Source: JBARKJ01 sp049801375
Lineage (GTDB): Bacteria > Nitrospirota > JACRHJ01
Reading direction: 5' to 3'
NCBI GenBank assembly: GCA_049801375.1
Contig: JBARKJ010000110.1
Span: 1 to 15,518 of the forward strand
Length of the DNA: 15,518 bases
Under the pieces are notes generated by a model, which was given only the letters and a program-made list of their open reading frames with translations, was not told the origin of the DNA and searched no databases. Shown here one piece after another: positions 13,284 to 15,518 of the stretch (position 1 is its first letter; each line of letters opens with the position of its first letter). The translations under genes were made by a program, and so were the position numbers.

Positions 13284-13577
13284 CTATTTCACGCCTTCAA
13301 GGTATTCGACGGTCTGGCCTTCCTTCAGCGTAACGACCGCCTTCTTCCAGTCCGAGCGCACGCCCTGCCTGACGCCCAGGCGCTTCTTTTTCCCCTTGAA
13401 GACCATCGTCCTCACCTCTTCGACCTTTACCTTGAAAACGGTCTCCACCGCGTTCTTTATCTCTATCTTATTCGCTTCCGTGGCAACCTGAAGCACTATC
13501 TTGTTCTGGTCTTCCTTCAGCTTCGAACCCTTCTCGGTAATGAGGGGCTTCTTAATTATTTCGTAAATGCTTTTCAT
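13284..13577 (-). CDS. rplW: Large ribosomal subunit protein L23
   Basis: L23 lies at the tunnel exit and is the main docking point for trigger factor and SRP. The 97-residue protein reads MKSIYEIIKKPLITEKGSKL, NKIVLQVATEANKIEIKNAV, VFKVKVEEVRTMVFKGKKKR and SDWKKAVVTLKEGQTVEYLE. An in-frame region extends upstream to 13673 within rplD, but the ATG at 13577 is chosen because it overlaps the rplD stop (ATGA), has AGGAGG seven bases upstream, and gives the family N terminus. Translation is probably coupled to L4. Confidence 0.98.
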   Translation of the reverse strand: MKSIYEIIKKPLITEKGSKLKEDQNKIVLQVATEANKIEIKNAVETVFKVKVEEVRTMVFKGKKKRLGVRQGVRSDWKKAVVTLKEGQTVEYLEGVK

Positions 13578-14197
13578 GAGAGCGCCTCCTGGAGCTTCTC
13601 CAACGACTCCCTGTCGGAAAGCAGGTTCTTGTATTTCAGGAGGTCGTAGATATTTATGTTCTCCACCCGGCATACCTTCACGCTCGGAATGTTGCGCGCC
13701 GCAAGGTAGACGTTCCTGTCCGCCCCGGAGGTAAGTACCATGGTGGTGCCGGTGATGCCCAAAGAGGATATTAGTGCAGCCGCCTCTTTAGTTTTCGGCT
13801 CTGCGAACGTCAGCTTGTCCAGTACAATAAGCTCACCGTCCCGTAGTTTCGCCGAGAGCACCGCCGTCAACGCCTGCCTCGCCGCCTTCTTTGGCATGGA
13901 GTAGGAATAATCCCTGGGGTGCGGACCGAATATTATTCCGCCGTGCCTCCATAAGCCCGAACGGGAAGAGCCCGCGCGTGCCCGGCCAGTCCCCTTCTGA
14001 CGGAACGGCTTAACGCCGCCGCCGCTTACAAAATGGCGGGTTTTGGTCTCATTCGTACCCTGCCGGGCGTTTGCCATCTGCATGACGAAGGCTTCGTGAA
14101 TCAGGCCTGAGTTGGCCTTTACTCCGAATACGTCATCCGAGAGGTCTACCTTCCCGGCTTTATTATTTTTCGCGTCTATTATATCTACCGCTGGCAT
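13574..14197 (-). CDS. rplD: Large ribosomal subunit protein L4
   Basis: L4 reaches into the exit tunnel with a long basic loop and in E. coli also represses the S10 operon. The 207 residues have a family-typical layout: ADVFGVKANSGL-like start (DDVFGVKANSGLIHEAFVMQ), the extended loop with TKTRHFVSGGGVKPFRQKGT, GRARAGSSRSGLWRHGGIIF and GPHPRDYSYSMPKKAARQAL, and the C-terminal Rossmann-like half ending in the segment NIPSVKVCRVENINIYDLLK followed by a short helix. ATG at 14197 follows AAGGAG by six bases. It lies 22 bp after rplC and overlaps rplW by four bases. No S10-type leader hairpin is evident for L4 control. Confidence 0.98.
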   Translation of the reverse strand: MPAVDIIDAKNNKAGKVDLSDDVFGVKANSGLIHEAFVMQMANARQGTNETKTRHFVSGGGVKPFRQKGTGRARAGSSRSGLWRHGGIIFGPHPRDYSYSMPKKAARQALTAVLSAKLRDGELIVLDKLTFAEPKTKEAAALISSLGITGTTMVLTSGADRNVYLAARNIPSVKVCRVENINIYDLLKYKNLLSDRESLEKLQEALS

Positions 14198-14219
14198 CCT
14201 GGTCTCCTTGGGACTGCCC

Positions 14220-14837
14220 TTATATCTTGTTTACGATGACGATGCCGCCGGGAGCTCCGGGGATTGCGCCTTTTATTAACAACAAATTGTCCTGGCCCTT
14301 GACTTCGACGATTTCGAGTCCGCGTATGGTGACCCGGTTGTCGCCCATATGGGCCGGGAGCCTCTTGTTTTTCCAGACCCTGGACGGCCATGCGGACGAC
14401 CCTATGCCGCCCGGCTCCCTGTGGAACATCGAGCCGTGAGTTGCGCCGCCGCCCTTGAAGTGGTGGAGCTTGATGACGCCCTGGAAACCCTTGCCCTTAG
14501 ACGTCCCGATGACGGAGACCTTGTCTCCCTTGGCGAATATCTCCACGGTCACCTTGGAACCCGGCTCCATGTCGGAGGCATCGCCCTTGAATTCTCTCAG
14601 GTGCCTGTAGGCCGCCGTGCCGGACTTCTTGAAATGGCCCGCCATCGGCTTGTTCGCCTTTTTCTCTTTCACTTCGAGGAAGCCTATCTGCACCGCGTCA
14701 TAGCCGTCCGCGGGGACTGTCTTTTTCTGGACGACCGCGCATGGCCCGGCCTCGATTACAGTGACCGGAGTAACGCGCCCGTCTTCCGTGAAAACCTGGG
14801 TCATGCCCAGTTTTTTGCCTATTATGCCGCTGATCAT
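14220..14837 (-). CDS. rplC: Large ribosomal subunit protein L3
   Basis: L3 nucleates 50S assembly and extends a loop to the peptidyl transferase centre. The 205-residue product has ISGIIGKKLGMTQVFTEDGR, VTPVTVIEAGPCAVVQKKTV, IGTSKGKGFQGVIKLHHFKG, GGATHGSMFHREPGGIGSSA and WPSRVWKNKRLPAHMGDNRV; the central loop has the SSAWPSRVWKNKR form rather than the E. coli GQ sequence in which Gln150 is methylated. ATG at 14837 overlaps the rpsJ stop (ATGA), with GGAG eight bases upstream inside rpsJ, so it is probably coupled to S10. Confidence 0.99.
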   Translation of the reverse strand: MISGIIGKKLGMTQVFTEDGRVTPVTVIEAGPCAVVQKKTVPADGYDAVQIGFLEVKEKKANKPMAGHFKKSGTAAYRHLREFKGDASDMEPGSKVTVEIFAKGDKVSVIGTSKGKGFQGVIKLHHFKGGGATHGSMFHREPGGIGSSAWPSRVWKNKRLPAHMGDNRVTIRGLEIVEVKGQDNLLLIKGAIPGAPGGIVIVNKI

Positions 14838-15139
14838 AACTTTATCTCCACGTCTACGCCCGCGGAAAGGTCGAGCTTCATAAGCGCGTCAACGGTCTGC
14901 GGGGTCGGGTCCAGGATGTCGATAAGGCGCTTGTGCGTCCTTATCTCGAACTGCTCTCTGGACTTCTTGTCCACGTGCGGGGACCGGAGCACTGTGTACC
15001 TGTTTATCTTGGTGGGCAGGGGCACCGGCCCGGACACCCTTGCGCCGGTCCTCTTCGCCGTGTCCACTATTTCGGTCACCGACTGGTCAAGCAGCCTGTG
15101 GTCGTAGGCGTTCAGCCTTATCCTTATTTTTTGTGCCAC
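14834..15139 (-). CDS. rpsJ: Small ribosomal subunit protein S10
   Basis: S10 is a 30S head protein; as NusE it also joins NusB in antitermination. The 101-residue product reads AQKIRIRLNAYDHRLLDQSV, EIVDTAKRTGARVSGPVPLP, TKINRYTVLRSPHVDKKSRE, QFEIRTHKRLIDILDPTPQT and VDALMKLDLSAGVDVEIKL. The start is GTG at 15139, with GAGGG eight bases upstream. Seven of its ten Arg codons are AGG and six of its eight Ile codons are ATA, striking for a ribosomal gene. It opens the S10 block, 131 bp downstream of tuf, with a structured repeat in that gap. Confidence 0.98.
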   Translation of the reverse strand: MAQKIRIRLNAYDHRLLDQSVTEIVDTAKRTGARVSGPVPLPTKINRYTVLRSPHVDKKSREQFEIRTHKRLIDILDPTPQTVDALMKLDLSAGVDVEIKL

Positions 15140-15169
15140 GTCTCACACCCTCAATTATATTTAAGACCA

Positions 15170-15233
15170 TACTTTTCTTTCTGTCTTCGCTATCGCTCTG
15201 GACAGATAAATCACCTCAGGTGAAAGAAAAGTA
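15170..15233 (-). repeat. Structured palindromic repeat between tuf and rpsJ
   Basis: Perfect 12-base arms TACTTTTCTTTC and GAAAGAAAAGTA (15170-15181 and 15222-15233) close the element. Inside are two smaller palindromes, on the plus strand TCACCT-C-AGGTGA (15211-15223, sharing two bases with the outer arm) and CTGTC/GACAG (15181-15185 and 15201-15205), so the transcript could fold as a three-way junction. Positions 15177-15205 recur exactly at 10124-10152. No transposase or long terminal inverted repeat is present. The layout resembles palindromic intergenic repeats of the REP or MITE kind; the class is inferred. Confidence 0.85.
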
Positions 15234-15270
15234 CCAAAAGAAAGCCGGACCAAAAACGTCATCCCTTTTT

Positions 15271-15518
15271 CTACTCGATTATATCCGCCACGACGCCCGC
15301 GCCGACGGTGCGTCCGCCTTCGCGTATCGCGAAACGGAGCTCCTTCTCACACGCTATCGGGGTTATAAGGTCCACTTCCATCGAAACGTTGTCGCCGGGC
15401 ATTACCATCTCGACGCCTTCGGGAAGCTTCACCACGCCCGTCACGTCCGTCGTCCTGAAATAGAACTGCGGACGGTAGCCGTTGAAGAAGGGTGTATGTC
15501 GCCCGCCTTCCTCTTTCG
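15271..15518 (-). CDS. tuf: Elongation factor Tu (partial, C-terminal part only)
   Basis: EF-Tu carries aminoacyl-tRNA to the ribosome as a GTP complex. Only the last 81 complete codons are in the window; the 5' part lies beyond the right edge. The visible end is domain III: KEEGGRHTPFFNGYRPQFYF, RTTDVTGVVKLPEGVEMVMP, GDNVSMEVDLITPIACEKEL and EGGRTVGAGVVADIIE, then TAG. The GTPase domain cannot be inspected. tuf just before rpsJ is the common str-S10 arrangement, so rpsL, rpsG and fusA are expected further upstream, off the window. No convincing terminator follows its stop. Confidence 0.98.
   Translation of the reverse strand, partial: KEEGGRHTPFFNGYRPQFYFRTTDVTGVVKLPEGVEMVMPGDNVSMEVDLITPIACEKELRFAIREGGRTVGAGVVADIIE

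Noticed and set aside
15154..15159. A perfect TATAAT on the minus strand before rpsJ, suggesting a promoter.
   Set aside because: Transcription would start inside or after the GAGGG ribosome-binding site, and the hexamer 17 bp upstream is AGAAAG, not a -35 box.
15140..15270. A mobile element or small hidden gene in the tuf-rpsJ gap.
   Set aside because: No open frame with a ribosome-binding site, no transposase and no clear target-site duplication. Only the short palindromic repeat is supported.
1..15518. A wholly new multi-gene system, CRISPR array, tRNA/rRNA gene or defence island.
   Set aside because: Every substantial minus-strand frame is a recognised housekeeping gene in conserved order, and the remaining gaps are at most 131 bp.

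Overview
The window is one continuous bacterial ribosomal-protein superoperon, the S10-spc-alpha array, read entirely on the minus strand from the right edge to the left edge. In transcription order it holds: the tail of tuf, then rpsJ, rplC, rplD, rplW, rplB, rpsS, rplV, rpsC, rplP, rpmC, rpsQ (S10 block); rplN, rplX, rplE, rpsN, rpsH, rplF, rplR, rpsE, rpmD, rplO, secY (spc block); adk, map, infA, rpmJ, rpsM, rpsK, rpsD, rpoA, and rplQ, which runs off the left edge (alpha block). No gene on the plus strand is convincing; the long plus-strand frames are shadows of conserved minus-strand genes.

Organism. This is a bacterium of fairly high G+C. The proteins are of the type seen in deep diderm lineages such as Nitrospirota, Desulfobacterota or Omnitrophota, but I cannot fix the phylum. 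Markers seen: zinc-type 61-residue S14, Cys4 S4, Cys3His L36, L24 with an added C-terminal Cys4 ribbon, a Cys4 zinc LID in adenylate kinase, map inside the operon, and tuf directly upstream of rpsJ. Of 31 visible starts I read 21 ATG, 6 TTG and 4 GTG, nearly all with clear Shine-Dalgarno sites. AGG (Arg) and ATA (Ile) are used freely, even in S10.

How the genes work together. Most products build the ribosome. SecY builds the translocon, Map removes the initiator Met, InfA assists initiation, RpoA is the scaffold of RNA polymerase, and Adk keeps adenine nucleotides balanced. Many junctions overlap (ATGA, GTGA, TTGA, TGATG) or are a few bases apart, which implies translational coupling.

What is not routine. 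A structured palindromic repeat lies between tuf and rpsJ (about 15170-15233), and a truncated copy, with an identical 29-base core, lies between rpsQ and rplN (about 10124-10167), abutting the rplN ribosome-binding site. The spacers on both sides of rpsH (97 and 91 bp) are long for this operon and contain inverted repeats or G tracts. The rpsC-rplP spacer stays open in frame after the rpsC stop and may be a former S3 tail. I found no mobile element with a transposase, CRISPR array, RNA gene or unknown protein system.
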